A program made the position numbers and the translations under genes. From Myxococcales bacterium (GTDB lineage Bacteria > Myxococcota_A > Polyangia > Polyangiales > Polyangiaceae): a stretch of 64,000 nucleotides of DNA. This document shows, piece by piece, positions 46,322 to 55,899 of the stretch. The stretch is taken from the NCBI GenBank assembly GCA_016720545.1, contig JADKKK010000004.1:430616-494615 (forward strand), in the 5' to 3' direction. Numbering within the stretch: the stretch's first letter is position 1; the number at the start of each line of letters is the position of its first letter. The notes below the pieces were generated by a model. That model did not search any database. It saw only the letters and a program-made list of their open reading frames with translations, and was not told the DNA's origin.

Positions 46322-49300
46322 TTGCCACCTCGCTCGATGCGCACGGTCTTGTGCATGAGGGCGTCGACCCGCTGGATGAACGCGCGCCACGCGGGGTATT
46401 TCTCGGGAGGGATCACGCTCTGATCGAGGACCACGGTCCGCTTCGCGACGAGCACCCGGGGGTCGCGCGGGTCCCGGGTGAGCGTGAGCTCGGCGTGCCC
46501 GAACTCGCCCCCGGCCTCGCGTCCGCCCGGGGGCGGCGCGACGAAGCGCATGCCGGGTGGCGCGACAAGGCGCGTGGTGCGCTTCTGGTGGTTCGGCGCC
46601 ATGTGCGGCGGGAGCACGACGGGTAGCGTGCGCGTCACGAGCGGCGCGATCTGCGACGCGAGGGGGATGCTCGCGGAGAGCGGCACCACGAGCTCGCTCT
46701 GCTCGCGGCGCGCGTAAGCCATTGACTTCGCCTTGTACTTTACCTCCGCCTCGCCGTTGGCGAGATCCCCGCGGAACGCGATGTTCTTGTCGACCTCGAC
46801 CTGCGAGACCCACGGGCCCACGAGCGAGCCCTCCACGTACTGCGCGCGCGCGTCCTTCTGGGTGAGGTTCGTGCGCAGCCAGAAGCCCCCGTCGCCGCGG
46901 TGGCGCTCCTCGCCCTCGATCTCGGCGCCGCCCTCCGCGTTGATCGCGATGGTCCAGCTCACCGTCGAGCCGTGGTCGTCGGGCGAGCTCGAAGGGAGGA
47001 ACACGGGCCCCCCCGTGCCGTCGAGGCGCACCGCGGGCGCGCGCGCGTCCATCGAGGGCAGGGGGCCCACCCGGGACTCGGGGCTCGTGGCGTCGAGGTA
47101 GGTCCCGCCGTTCGGCCCGGGGAGGAACGCGATGCCGTGGTCGAACATCGGCACGGCGGCGTTCTTGGTCGCGAGCACCGAGGGCATGCCGGTCAGGCGC
47201 GTCTGCACCATGACCTCTTGCGCCTCGATGCCGATCACCTTGAGGAGCGTGATGAGCAGGATGGCCTTGTCGTCGCAGTCGCCCTCGCGCCGGGCGAGCA
47301 GCTGCTGCGGGCGGTTCGGGAGCCACCACTCGCCGCTCACGTAGTTCACGTAGCGGATGTCGTCGGCCACGAACTCGAAGATGGCGCGGAGCTTCTCGTC
47401 GCGGGTCTTCTTCCCCTTGGTGAGCTCGAGCGCGAGGCGCCGCACCTGCTCGTCGGGCTCGGTGAAGCCGCGCACGGCCTCGCGGTACCAGCGACGGAAG
47501 TCGTCCCACGTGTGGAACGTGGAGCCGACGATGAGCGGGAGCACCTCGCTCATCGCGGGCGAGAGCGGCTCGTCCGGCACGACGACGGGCTTGTCCCAGA
47601 CGAGGCGGACGACGTGGCGATCGCCTTCGTCGCGCTCCTCGCGCTTGTGCTGGCCCGGTCGGAGTACATCGACATAAATAGGCGTAGCTTTTGGAGAATC
47701 GACCACGACCTCGTTGTAGAGGAGGGGGTGCGTGGACGGCGCGCCGGCGTAGTCGAGGAAGTAATAGGGGGCGTCGCCGCGCCCGCCGACCGGCCCCGAC
47801 GTCCAGGTGCGGACCGCCACCTCGACCGAGTCGCCAGGGTACAGATCGGGCCAGCGGATGCGGGGCCGAGCGCCCTCGTTGTGCTCTTCGGCGGGGAGCG
47901 CCACGGTGCCGTCCTTGCGGTGCACTCGGGCGCGGAGGATCTCGACGATGTCGCCCTCCTGCGGGATGTCCTCGAACAGCTCGTCCTGCGTGCGCGGCGC
48001 CACCACGATCTCGCGCCCGTAGTGGATGAGCTGCGACACGCGGCGATCGGGGTGCATCACGACGGCTCGCATCCAGTGCAGCTCGCGGTCCGCGACGTCG
48101 GCCGTGACGCCGCGCCGCCTCGCGAGGAGCGTCTCGGAGGAGACGAGGTACTTCTCGTCTTCGCGCCCCGCCACGGCGCCAGCCTTGGCGCGGAGCTCGA
48201 GCTCGGCGCGAATGCGCGCCTCCCCGGGGGCGAGCGCGCGGGCCCGCGCCAGGAGCGCCGTGTGCTCGCCCGCCTTCGCGGCGCCGGCGCCGGAGAGCGC
48301 CAGCGCCTGCGACAGCCCCGCGTAAGCCTCGGGCCGGTTCGGGGAGAAGCCGATCGCGGCCTTGAAGGCCTCGGCCGCCTCGGCGGCGTGGCCGGCGTGG
48401 AGCAGCTCGTCGGCGACCTCGAGGACCTGGTCGTCGTCCTGCGCGCCGCCCTCGAGCGCCGCGCGCGCCGCGCGGACCAAGGGCTCCTTGCCGCGCACGC
48501 CGGCGGCCTGCACGGTCTCGCTGCCCCGATCACCCCGACGCGCGAGCTCTTCCCGGATGCGCAAGTAGAGCGCGCGATCGTGGGTCTGCGCGAGGGTGCT
48601 CGCGCGGCGGAGCAGCAGGTCTGGCACGGTCTGAAGTCGTGGACCAATGCGCGCCGCCATGTCGCGGAGCGCCTCGGTGACGAGCGCGTCGGTGCCGAGG
48701 ATCCGCTTCGCCTCCGCGCGGAGCATCACGGCCTCGTCGTCGGTGTCCTGCTCGAGCTTCGCCGTGCGCACGAGCGCCGCCGCCCAGTCACCGTGGGCGT
48801 TCTTGAGGCGCTCGGCGACGAGCCTCCGCTCGACGAAGCCGAGGGCCTCGGCGTCGCCCTTCTCCTGCGCCCGCGCGCGCGCCTGGCCGAGCCATCCGCT
48901 CCGGTTGGCGCCGAACGGCGAGACCCACGCCGCGAGCGCGAGCGCGTCGGCGGGGAGATCGGCGCGCACGTAGGTGTCCAGGAGCCCGGGCACGCGCGGG
49001 CTCTTCTTGTCGTCGGCGCCGGCGAGGGTGCCGAGCACGATGGCGCTGAGGAGCGAGTCCGTCGGGGACTTGGCCGTGACCCGCATCGCCCGCGCGAGCG
49101 CGGTGTCGACGGGCTTCATCGCGAGCGCGCGGGTTCCCGCCTCGTCGAGCTCGGGCACGCCGGTGAGGTCCGCCGAGGTCGGCAACGCGACGGGCTCGCC
49201 GCGCTCGTCGGTGAGGCGGAGGCGGACGCGCCCGTCGTCGTCGAGGGCGCCGGAGCACACCTTGGCGCTCACGAGGTGCGGGCCCGCCTTCGCGCGCACG

Positions 49301-50118
49301 CTCGCCGCGACGCGGTCGAAGAGGGCCGACTCGTGGACCTCATCGGAGTGCGCGAGCACGACGCCGTCGAACGTGAGCCGCGCCTGGCCGGCCGCCGCGA
49401 GCCGGAGGGTGAGGGGGCGCTCACGATCGACGACGAGCTTCGTCGCCAGGTAGGTGCAGCTCTCCTTCCGAGGGTGGACGTAGAGGTCGAGCGGCACGCC
49501 CCGCGCGTCGGCGTGCACAGGGAGCACGGGGCGCTCGCCCACCTGGAACACACCCCAGGAGTAGCTCCCGCTCGGGAAGCCGAAATCCTTTTGCTTTTCA
49601 GGGCCTTCCCGCGTGAGGACGCCGCCGCCCGTGTCGCGGAAGGGGCCGACCACGACGAGGTTCGTCAGAACCCCGAGTGCGTGCGCGGGCGCGAGGGCGG
49701 CGGCGGTGCCCTCCTCGGCCGAGAGCCTACGCACCGCGAGGGCGGCCTCGGCGCGGAGCTCGGCGCTCGGATGCGACTTGGCGAGGTCTCCCAGCGTGCG
49801 CTCGGCGAGGCCCGCCGTGGTCGTGTCGGCCAGGTGCTCGATCGTGGCCATCGCGGCGAGCGCCGAGGCCTCGTCGGGCGAGCTCGCGCGCGCCCTCTGC
49901 GCCGCGAGCATCGCGTCGGGCGCGCGGGCCGTGAGCCGGGGGCCGGCGGCGGCCGGAGTGGTCGCCGTGACCTGCGCCTGCGCGCGCGGGGCCTTCGGCG
50001 ACCTCCCGCCCAGGCCTACCGGCGCCTGCGCGCGTCCGGAGGGGGGAGGCTGCGCGTGCGACGATGCGACCGCCCCGAGGGCGAGGGTGGCTGAGCAGAC
50101 GAAGAGCGACGCGCGCAT
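46318..50118 (-). CDS. DUF3857 and transglutaminase-core protein
   Basis: 1,266 residues. Signal peptide to about residue 23, then a Pro/Gln/Ala linker and TPR-like/HEAT-like helices (residues 60-600). A DUF3857 beta domain spans about residues 680-870. A transglutaminase core follows with an intact triad: Cys in REGDCDDKA (about 947), His in FDHGIAFL, Asp in YLDATS. A C-terminal beta domain closes it. The Tgl fold can cross-link, cleave or acyl-transfer on protein amides; its real substrate is unknown. A secreted or periplasmic location is expected. It is coupled by a 4-base overlap to a paralogue lacking the Cys. Confidence 0.82.
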   Translation of the reverse strand: MRASLFVCSATLALGAVASSHAQPPPSGRAQAPVGLGGRSPKAPRAQAQVTATTPAAAGPRLTARAPDAMLAAQRARASSPDEASALAAMATIEHLADTTTAGLAERTLGDLAKSHPSAELRAEAALAVRRLSAEEGTAAALAPAHALGVLTNLVVVGPFRDTGGGVLTREGPEKQKDFGFPSGSYSWGVFQVGERPVLPVHADARGVPLDLYVHPRKESCTYLATKLVVDRERPLTLRLAAAGQARLTFDGVVLAHSDEVHESALFDRVAASVRAKAGPHLVSAKVCSGALDDDGRVRLRLTDERGEPVALPTSADLTGVPELDEAGTRALAMKPVDTALARAMRVTAKSPTDSLLSAIVLGTLAGADDKKSPRVPGLLDTYVRADLPADALALAAWVSPFGANRSGWLGQARARAQEKGDAEALGFVERRLVAERLKNAHGDWAAALVRTAKLEQDTDDEAVMLRAEAKRILGTDALVTEALRDMAARIGPRLQTVPDLLLRRASTLAQTHDRALYLRIREELARRGDRGSETVQAAGVRGKEPLVRAARAALEGGAQDDDQVLEVADELLHAGHAAEAAEAFKAAIGFSPNRPEAYAGLSQALALSGAGAAKAGEHTALLARARALAPGEARIRAELELRAKAGAVAGREDEKYLVSSETLLARRRGVTADVADRELHWMRAVVMHPDRRVSQLIHYGREIVVAPRTQDELFEDIPQEGDIVEILRARVHRKDGTVALPAEEHNEGARPRIRWPDLYPGDSVEVAVRTWTSGPVGGRGDAPYYFLDYAGAPSTHPLLYNEVVVDSPKATPIYVDVLRPGQHKREERDEGDRHVVRLVWDKPVVVPDEPLSPAMSEVLPLIVGSTFHTWDDFRRWYREAVRGFTEPDEQVRRLALELTKGKKTRDEKLRAIFEFVADDIRYVNYVSGEWWLPNRPQQLLARREGDCDDKAILLITLLKVIGIEAQEVMVQTRLTGMPSVLATKNAAVPMFDHGIAFLPGPNGGTYLDATSPESRVGPLPSMDARAPAVRLDGTGGPVFLPSSSPDDHGSTVSWTIAINAEGGAEIEGEERHRGDGGFWLRTNLTQKDARAQYVEGSLVGPWVSQVEVDKNIAFRGDLANGEAEVKYKAKSMAYARREQSELVVPLSASIPLASQIAPLVTRTLPVVLPPHMAPNHQKRTTRLVAPPGMRFVAPPPGGREAGGEFGHAELTLTRDPRDPRVLVAKRTVVLDQSVIPPEKYPAWRAFIQRVDALMHKTVRIERGGK

Positions 50119-50294
50119 GAACGGGACCTCCCTCGGCTCGGTCCGAGTGAGCCGAGCGCCGCGCGACTCTAGCCCCAATCGCGCGTCGAGCGCCCGACTT
50201 TGCGGGGGGGCGGCCGGCCCGCCCCGCCGCGCCTGGCCCGCGCGGAATGCCACGCGGGCGCCGCGCTCGTGGTGCTACCTTAGGTCGCGGCCCG

Positions 50295-51599
50295 ATGCCC
50301 AAGAAGCCCGCCAGCGACGCGCCGCTTCCCTCGTTCGGCGACGACGACGAGCACGCAAGCACGCGCGCCTTTCGGTCCCCACTCATCGACGAGGACGAGG
50401 CCGGTGCAAGCGGTGCAAGCGGTGCAAGCGGTGCAAGCGGTGCAAGCGGTGCAAGCGGTGCAAGCGACGAGCGCGCTCCGGGTGACTCGAGTGACGACGG
50501 TGACGATCACGACGAGGTGGCGACCGGGCGCTCGCGTCGCGGGCCTTCGTCGATCCGCGTCGAGATCGACACTCGCCCGGTGCCTCTCCCGCGGTTCCCC
50601 TCCGCTGACGACGTGACGAGGCCGCTCGAGCCGCTGCAGACCCTCCCTGCGCTCCCCACGCTCCCCACGCTCCCGGTAGGTGCGGACGACTCGACGAGCC
50701 GCCCGCTCGTGCCCACGCGCTCGTCGTCCCGCATGCTCGTCCCGTGGGCGCGCGGTGGCGATCATGACGCGCCCCCGTCGTCGGTGTCGCCGCGCGCGTT
50801 CGCGCCGCCAACCGCGCCGACCTTGCCAATCGCGCCAATCGCGCCGACCTTGCCAATCGCGCCAATCGCGCCGACCTTGCCAATCGCGCCAATCGCGCCA
50901 ATCGCGCCCCCCGCGCCCCCCGCGCCCCCCGCGCCCACCGCGCCCCCCTCGTCGTCGTTCGTGCCGTTGACGGGCGCCACTTTCACTCCGCGCGCGCAGC
51001 CGGCGGCCGCACCGTTCGCAGGGGCCTTCCCGTCGTCTGGCGCGTTTGCGGCCACGATGCCCGCCACGCCCCCCTCCGTCCCCGCACCCGCGGCGCCGTC
51101 CACTTCGGTCGCGGGGGCGCTGCCGCCGGGCCCGCCTGGCACGTTTCCCCAAGCCCCGCTGCCCGTCTCCGCGCCAGTGCCCGCCGCGGCCGGGCCGAGC
51201 CTCATCGGGCGGCTCGCGTGGGGCGTGATCATCCTCGCCGTGTCGGCTGCGGTGGGCGGAGGGCTCGCCTCGTGGCTCTCACCGAAGCGCGCGCCGCAGG
51301 CGCCCTCGGTCCAGTCGTCGGTGGCTTCGTCGCCGGCCCCGCTGCCGGTGCCGGTCATCCCCGTGACGCCCGTGACGCCGTCGCCCGGCGGGCGTCCCGC
51401 CGCGCTGTCGGGCGTCATCGAGCTGCCGCCGTCGAGCGCCGGTGCACAGCTCTGGCTCGACGGCGTGTTGACGCCGCACGGGGCGGGGCCCCTGGTGGTG
51501 CCCTGTGGCCGGCACGTCGTGAAGGTCTCTGGGCCGGGCATGCACCCGACCGTCGAGAGCCTCGACGTGCCGTGCGGCGGTCGCGTGGTCCTCCCGTAG
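50295..51599 (+). CDS. Low-complexity membrane protein with PEGA-like C-terminus
   Basis: 434 residues. An acidic cytoplasmic region with seven Gly-Ala-Ser triplets is followed by long Pro/Ala/Leu/Ile tracts built on 9-residue LPIAPIAPT units, then one membrane segment (about residues 297-320). The last 110 residues hold a Pro-rich spacer and a PEGA-like beta domain (AQLWLDGVLTPHGAGPL, HVVKVSGPGMHPTVE), often found on surface-binding proteins and beside kinases. The ATG at 50295 is chosen. Its role is unknown; it could span or brace the envelope. Confidence 0.65.
   Translation: MPKKPASDAPLPSFGDDDEHASTRAFRSPLIDEDEAGASGASGASGASGASGASGASDERAPGDSSDDGDDHDEVATGRSRRGPSSIRVEIDTRPVPLPRFPSADDVTRPLEPLQTLPALPTLPTLPVGADDSTSRPLVPTRSSSRMLVPWARGGDHDAPPSSVSPRAFAPPTAPTLPIAPIAPTLPIAPIAPTLPIAPIAPIAPPAPPAPPAPTAPPSSSFVPLTGATFTPRAQPAAAPFAGAFPSSGAFAATMPATPPSVPAPAAPSTSVAGALPPGPPGTFPQAPLPVSAPVPAAAGPSLIGRLAWGVIILAVSAAVGGGLASWLSPKRAPQAPSVQSSVASSPAPLPVPVIPVTPVTPSPGGRPAALSGVIELPPSSAGAQLWLDGVLTPHGAGPLVVPCGRHVVKVSGPGMHPTVESLDVPCGGRVVLP
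50403..50465. repeat. Seven perfect 9-bp repeats (Gly-Ala-Ser)
   Basis: The unit ggtgcaagc is present seven times in a row without a mismatch, in frame with the low-complexity membrane protein. Confidence 0.95.
50817..50905. repeat. Three 27-bp repeats, then shorter copies
   Basis: A 27-bp unit starting ccgaccttgccaatcgcgcc occurs three times perfectly (50817-50897) and then partially. It encodes repeated nine-residue Pro/Ala/Ile-rich units of the same protein. Each unit contains an internal 9-bp echo (caatcgcgc), so it grew at two scales. Confidence 0.92.
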
Positions 51600-51645
51600 C
51601 CTCGCGGTTCAGCGCGGCGGGGCCACACATCGCGACCCCTCCTCG

Positions 51646-52746
51646 CTACTTGCCGGCCTCGCGGATGGCGAAAAGGAACGCCTTCGCGATCCGCTGGGCG
51701 TGAGGGTTGTAGCAAATGTGGCCCTGCCCCGAGGCCGAGTCCACACCCTGGTTCTTGCTCGGACAGCCGCTCGTGGAGCGGACCGAGTTGCAGATCTCCC
51801 ACGAGCCGCCACGCTGGCACCGCGCGCCGCTGCCCGGCTCGGTGCTCTCGATGTCCTGCAGGTCGAAGATGACGTCGGACGCGAAGGTCGACAGCATCCA
51901 CGTGCGCATTTCCATCTTCGGCGCGTTCTCGCTGGGCACGTTGTAGACGAAGGGCGGCGTGACATGGAGCACGCGCACGCCCTGCGCCTTGATCGCCGTC
52001 ACGGCCGCCAGGTAGCTCGAGCGCGCGGTCGCCTGGTTGCCGGCGACCACGTCCGCGTAGCCGAACTTCATGATGGCGACGCGCAACGTGTTCTTGTTGG
52101 CGACGGCCATGTTGCGAAACTCGGTCGCCTTGCCGCTCGGGTTGCCGTTTCCCGTGGAGAAGAGGCCGCCGTTCAGCCCCCCGGCCAAGCTCGTCGACGA
52201 GCTTGTGATGTAGTTGAAACGGAAGCCGAGGCCCTCGGCGCCGTCTTCGAGATCGCCGCCCACCGACTGATGCAGGAACGCGCTCCGGAAGCCCCGCACC
52301 TCGCCCTTCTGGGCGGCCGTGAGCGCGTCCCACTGACCGGGGCCGGCGGCGCCCACGACGCCCGGTGCGGGCGGCGGGCCGGAGTCGACTGGGGGCGCCG
52401 CGTCGATGGGAGGCGGCGCGGTGTCGCGGCCCGCGTCGACGGGTGGAGGCGTGGAGGTGTCGGGGGTGGCGTCCCGAGGAGGCGGAGGGGAAGCGTCACG
52501 CGGAGGCGGCGGCGTGGCGTCGAAGGCGGGGTTGGGCGCGCCGTCGGGGAGGACGGGCGGGGGCTGGGCGGTCGATGTGGAGGTGGACGTCGACGTGGAC
52601 GTCGCGCTCGGAGCGCCGTCGGGCAGGAGCTCCGGTTCGGTGCTGGCGTCTGCGCCGTCGGAGAGGGCGGCGTCACCGCACGCGGCGCCGCCGAAGAGGA
52701 GCGCGGCGACGGCGCCGAAGAGAACGATCGAGCGCGTGCGCATCAT
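51646..52746 (-). CDS. SGNH-like secreted lipoprotein
   Basis: 366 residues. The signal peptide ends in GGAAC (lipobox). About 110 residues of Pro/Asp/Thr/Ser stalk follow, including a run of Ser-Thr dipeptides. The mature domain (about residues 135-366) resembles SGNH/GDSL-type folds: FLHQSVGGDLEDG carries a Ser in the first block, and VAIMKFGYADVV and VLHVTPPFVYNV fit later strands, but a complete Ser-Asp-His triad could not be placed. Several Cys near the end may form disulfides. It is probably a surface esterase or binding protein. Confidence 0.65.
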   Translation of the reverse strand: MMRTRSIVLFGAVAALLFGGAACGDAALSDGADASTEPELLPDGAPSATSTSTSTSTSTAQPPPVLPDGAPNPAFDATPPPPRDASPPPPRDATPDTSTPPPVDAGRDTAPPPIDAAPPVDSGPPPAPGVVGAAGPGQWDALTAAQKGEVRGFRSAFLHQSVGGDLEDGAEGLGFRFNYITSSSTSLAGGLNGGLFSTGNGNPSGKATEFRNMAVANKNTLRVAIMKFGYADVVAGNQATARSSYLAAVTAIKAQGVRVLHVTPPFVYNVPSENAPKMEMRTWMLSTFASDVIFDLQDIESTEPGSGARCQRGGSWEICNSVRSTSGCPSKNQGVDSASGQGHICYNPHAQRIAKAFLFAIREAGK

Positions 52747-52844
52747 GAGGGATTCTCCGAGGGTGCCGCAGTATGCCCCGTTCCGCCGCGCCGGCAACCG
52801 GCAAGACGCGTCCCCCCGCGCGAGTTCCGGTATAGTCGAGGCGC

Positions 52845-54263
52845 GTGCAGCTCTCATCAGGTCAGACCTTTGCCAGGTACACCATCGACCGCGAGATCGG
52901 TCAGGGTGGCATGGGGCGCGTCTACCTCGCGACCGACACGGTGCTCCGCCGAGAGGTGGCGCTCAAGGTGCTGTTGCCCGAGCGCACCTCGGGCGAGGGC
53001 CCCGCGCGCTTCGCCCGAGAGGCGAGCCTCGCGGCCATGGTGACGCACCCGAACATCGTCGCGGTCTACGACTACGGCACGGTCGACGGCGCGCCGTTCA
53101 TCGCCATGGAGTACGTCGAGGGCGAGACGCTGGCGCCGCACCTGGGCGACAAGGCCATTCCGCTCACGAAGCGCCTCGCGTGGCTCGTCGACGTGAGCCG
53201 CGCGCTGGCGGCGGCGCACGAGAAGGGGCTCGTGCACCGCGACGTCAAGCCGTCCAACATCATGGTCACCCGCGCGGGCCTCGCGAAGGTGCTCGACTTC
53301 GGCCTCGCCAAGCAGACCCAGCCGTCGTCGGGGCCGCGCGCGTTCCAGACCCTCGAGGGCCGCGTGCTCGGGACGCCCCGCTACATGGCGCCCGAGCAGC
53401 TCGCCGGGGGCGCCGTCACTCCCCAGACCGACCAGTACGGCCTCGGCGTCGTGGCCTACGAGCTCATCACGGGCTCGCACCCGAACGGCGCCGATGGCCG
53501 AGTGATCCCGCCCAAGCTGCTCACGGAGGTCGATCCGTCGCTGCCGTTCCGCCTGGCGGTGGCCGTCGCGCGCGCGCTCGCCAAGAACCCCGCCGATCGC
53601 TTCCCCTCCATGCACGAGCTCACGGCGGAGCTCGAGCGTGCGCTCACCGACGTCGCCAGCGGACGTGGTGAAGACACGAGCCCGTTTGGGACCGCCGCCG
53701 TGCACGCGCCGCGCGCGCTCCAGACACTGCCGGTGGGGGTCCCGCCCGCGGTGGTCACGGCTGCGGGCCCCTCCACGACGCTCCCCGCGGGGAACGCAGC
53801 GATGGCGCCCGCGCGCACGCTGCCGGTCGTGTCCGGGCCTGCCATGGCGCCTGTGATTGCCTCGATGCCTTCGCCTGGCGGCCGGGTCTCCCCGGGCCGC
53901 ACGCTGCCTTCGCCCGGCACGAAGCCGGTGGCCCCCGACGGCACGCTGCGGTCGGCGGTGGGCGACGACGGCCGCGCGCTCGGGCTCAGCATCGACGAGA
54001 CGGTTCGTCGCGCCGAGGCCGCCCGCGATGCGGCCGTGGAGCGCGCGGCCGTCGAGCGGGTCCCGCCGTCCGTGGTGGTCGTCGCCCCGCCGCGATCGTC
54101 GCTGAGGACGTGGTCGAAGGCCATGTGGCTCACCGTCGTCGTCGTCGGCATCGCGGGCGTCGTGGCGGGCGCGCTGCTCGCGGCGTGGGCCATCGGCGGC
54201 TCGGCGGCGCCCGCGCCTCCGTCCGCGCCGTCGTCGTCGTCATCGCCGAACGTCGTCTTCTAA
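52845..54263 (+). CDS. Ser/Thr protein kinase with single membrane segment
   Basis: 472 residues from a GTG. The Hanks-type kinase domain (residues 12-270) is complete: GQGGMGRVY (19-27), Lys41, HRDVKPSN (about 131), DFG (about 150), APEQ. A linker of about 140 residues rich in Pro/Thr/Val follows, with possible autophosphorylation sites, then a membrane segment (about 424-450) and a short Pro/Ser tail. The extracytoplasmic part is too short to sense much, so regulation probably acts through the linker or a partner. The substrate is unknown. Confidence 0.9.
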   Translation: MQLSSGQTFARYTIDREIGQGGMGRVYLATDTVLRREVALKVLLPERTSGEGPARFAREASLAAMVTHPNIVAVYDYGTVDGAPFIAMEYVEGETLAPHLGDKAIPLTKRLAWLVDVSRALAAAHEKGLVHRDVKPSNIMVTRAGLAKVLDFGLAKQTQPSSGPRAFQTLEGRVLGTPRYMAPEQLAGGAVTPQTDQYGLGVVAYELITGSHPNGADGRVIPPKLLTEVDPSLPFRLAVAVARALAKNPADRFPSMHELTAELERALTDVASGRGEDTSPFGTAAVHAPRALQTLPVGVPPAVVTAAGPSTTLPAGNAAMAPARTLPVVSGPAMAPVIASMPSPGGRVSPGRTLPSPGTKPVAPDGTLRSAVGDDGRALGLSIDETVRRAEAARDAAVERAAVERVPPSVVVVAPPRSSLRTWSKAMWLTVVVVGIAGVVAGALLAAWAIGGSAAPAPPSAPSSSSSPNVVF

Positions 54264-54444
54264 GCGGGCGCGGGTCATGGGCCCAGGGCGCGCCCGGGCG
54301 GACGATGGAGGATCGCGTCCTTCGCGGATCGGGGAGCACGACCGCAGAAAGAAGCGGCGCGGGCCGCGGTCACCGCACGCAGGGAGGTCAACACGTCCTT
54401 GAGACTGGAGGCCAACCGTGTTAGCGACGGACCCCCATTTCCTC

Positions 54445-54450
54445 GGAGGA
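54445..54450 (+). promoter_or_regulatory. Ribosome-binding site of icd
   Basis: ggagga lies seven bases before the icd ATG. It is stronger than most sites in the window, which fits a highly expressed citric-acid-cycle enzyme. Confidence 0.75.
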
Positions 54451-54457
54451 TTCCGAC

Positions 54458-55741
54458 ATGACCGCGATCAACGGACAGCCCATCACGATGGGCGCTGGCA
54501 ACAAGCTCAACGTCCCCGACAACCCCATCATCCCGTTCATCGAGGGCGACGGCACCGGCCCCGACATCTGGCGCGCGAGCGTGCGCGTGCTCGACGCGGC
54601 GGTCGAGAAGGCCTACGGCGGCAAGAAGAAGATCGCGTGGCACGAGGTGTACGCAGGCGAGAAGGCCTTCCAGAAGTTCCAGAACTGGCTCCCCGACCAG
54701 ACGGTGGAGGACTTCCGCACCTACCTCGTCGGCATCAAGGGGCCGCTCACCACGCCGATCGGCGGCGGCATCCGCTCGCTCAACGTGGCGCTCCGCCAGA
54801 TGCTCGACCTCTACGTGTGCCTGCGCCCCGTGCGCTGGTTCGAGGGCGTGCCGAGCCCCGTCAAGCGCCCCGGCGACGTCGACATGGTGATCTTCCGCGA
54901 GAACACCGAGGACATCTACGCCGGCATCGAGTTCGAGTCGCAGGGCGAGGCCGCGAAGAAGGTGCTCGCGTTCGTCGAGAAGGAATTCCCGAAAGATTTC
55001 AAGAAGATTCGCTTCCCGGCCACCTCCGGCATCGGCCTCAAGCCGGTGTCGATGGAGGGCACCGAGCGCCTCGTGCGCGGCGCGATCCAGTACGCGGTCG
55101 ACAACAAGCGCAAGAGCGTGACGATCGTGCACAAGGGCAACATCATGAAGTTCACCGAGGGGGCCTTCATGAAGTGGGGCTACGCCCTCGCAGAGCGCGA
55201 GTTCGCCGACAAGGTGTACACGTGGGGCCAGTGGGAGCGCACCAAGGCCGCCAAGGGCGAGGACGCCGCCAACGCCGAGCAGAAGGCGGCCCTGGCGGCC
55301 GGCAAGATCCTCATCAAGGACGCCATCGCCGACATCACGCTCCAGCAGGTGCTCACCCGCGCGAAGGAGTTCGACGTCATCGCGACGCTGAACCTCAACG
55401 GCGACTACCTCTCCGACGCGCTCGCGGCGCAGGTCGGCGGCATCGGCATCGCGCCGGGCGGCAACATCAACTACGTCACCGGCCACGCCATCTTCGAGGC
55501 GACCCACGGCACCGCGCCGAAGTACGCCGACCTCGACAAGGTGAACCCCGGCAGCGTGGTGCTCTCCGGCGAGATGATGCTCCGTCACCTCGGCTGGGTC
55601 GAGGCGGCCGATCTCATCATCAAGGGTATGGACGGCGCCATCGGCTCGAAGAAGGTCACCTACGACTTCGCCCGCCAGATGGAGGGCGCGACCGAGGTGA
55701 AGTGCTCCGAGTTCGGCGACAACATCATCGCCCACATGTGA
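54458..55741 (+). CDS. icd: NADP-dependent isocitrate dehydrogenase
   Basis: 427 residues. It oxidatively decarboxylates isocitrate to 2-oxoglutarate with NADP, in the citric acid cycle. Family features include GIRSLNVALRQ (the regulatory/substrate Ser), RENTEDIYAGIE, the Lys/Tyr substrate region, NLNGDYLSDALAAQVGG with metal-binding Asp, and HGTAPKYA near the nucleotide site. Length and motif order match the E. coli type. It has a strong ribosome site and stands alone between unrelated genes. Confidence 0.95.
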   Translation: MTAINGQPITMGAGNKLNVPDNPIIPFIEGDGTGPDIWRASVRVLDAAVEKAYGGKKKIAWHEVYAGEKAFQKFQNWLPDQTVEDFRTYLVGIKGPLTTPIGGGIRSLNVALRQMLDLYVCLRPVRWFEGVPSPVKRPGDVDMVIFRENTEDIYAGIEFESQGEAAKKVLAFVEKEFPKDFKKIRFPATSGIGLKPVSMEGTERLVRGAIQYAVDNKRKSVTIVHKGNIMKFTEGAFMKWGYALAEREFADKVYTWGQWERTKAAKGEDAANAEQKAALAAGKILIKDAIADITLQQVLTRAKEFDVIATLNLNGDYLSDALAAQVGGIGIAPGGNINYVTGHAIFEATHGTAPKYADLDKVNPGSVVLSGEMMLRHLGWVEAADLIIKGMDGAIGSKKVTYDFARQMEGATEVKCSEFGDNIIAHM

Positions 55742-55899
55742 GCCGCGCGGGCCGCGAGGTCCGCACGCCCGACCGCCCGGCCCCCGCGCCCCCCGCCCGG
55801 CGGGCGCCGGCCCGTGGGTCGGTTGGCTTGCGGTTTGCTGGGCGGCGGTGCGACGATCCCTGAGCGGCGCCGTGAGGTGGACCCGCGCCGGAGGGGAGC

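Noticed and set aside
42455..47509. A single 1,684-residue reading frame over the two DUF3857 genes
   Set aside because: The part from 46322 to 47509 is an Arg/Ala-rich shadow of the upstream gene. The real gene begins at the GTG at 46321, with a signal peptide and lipobox.
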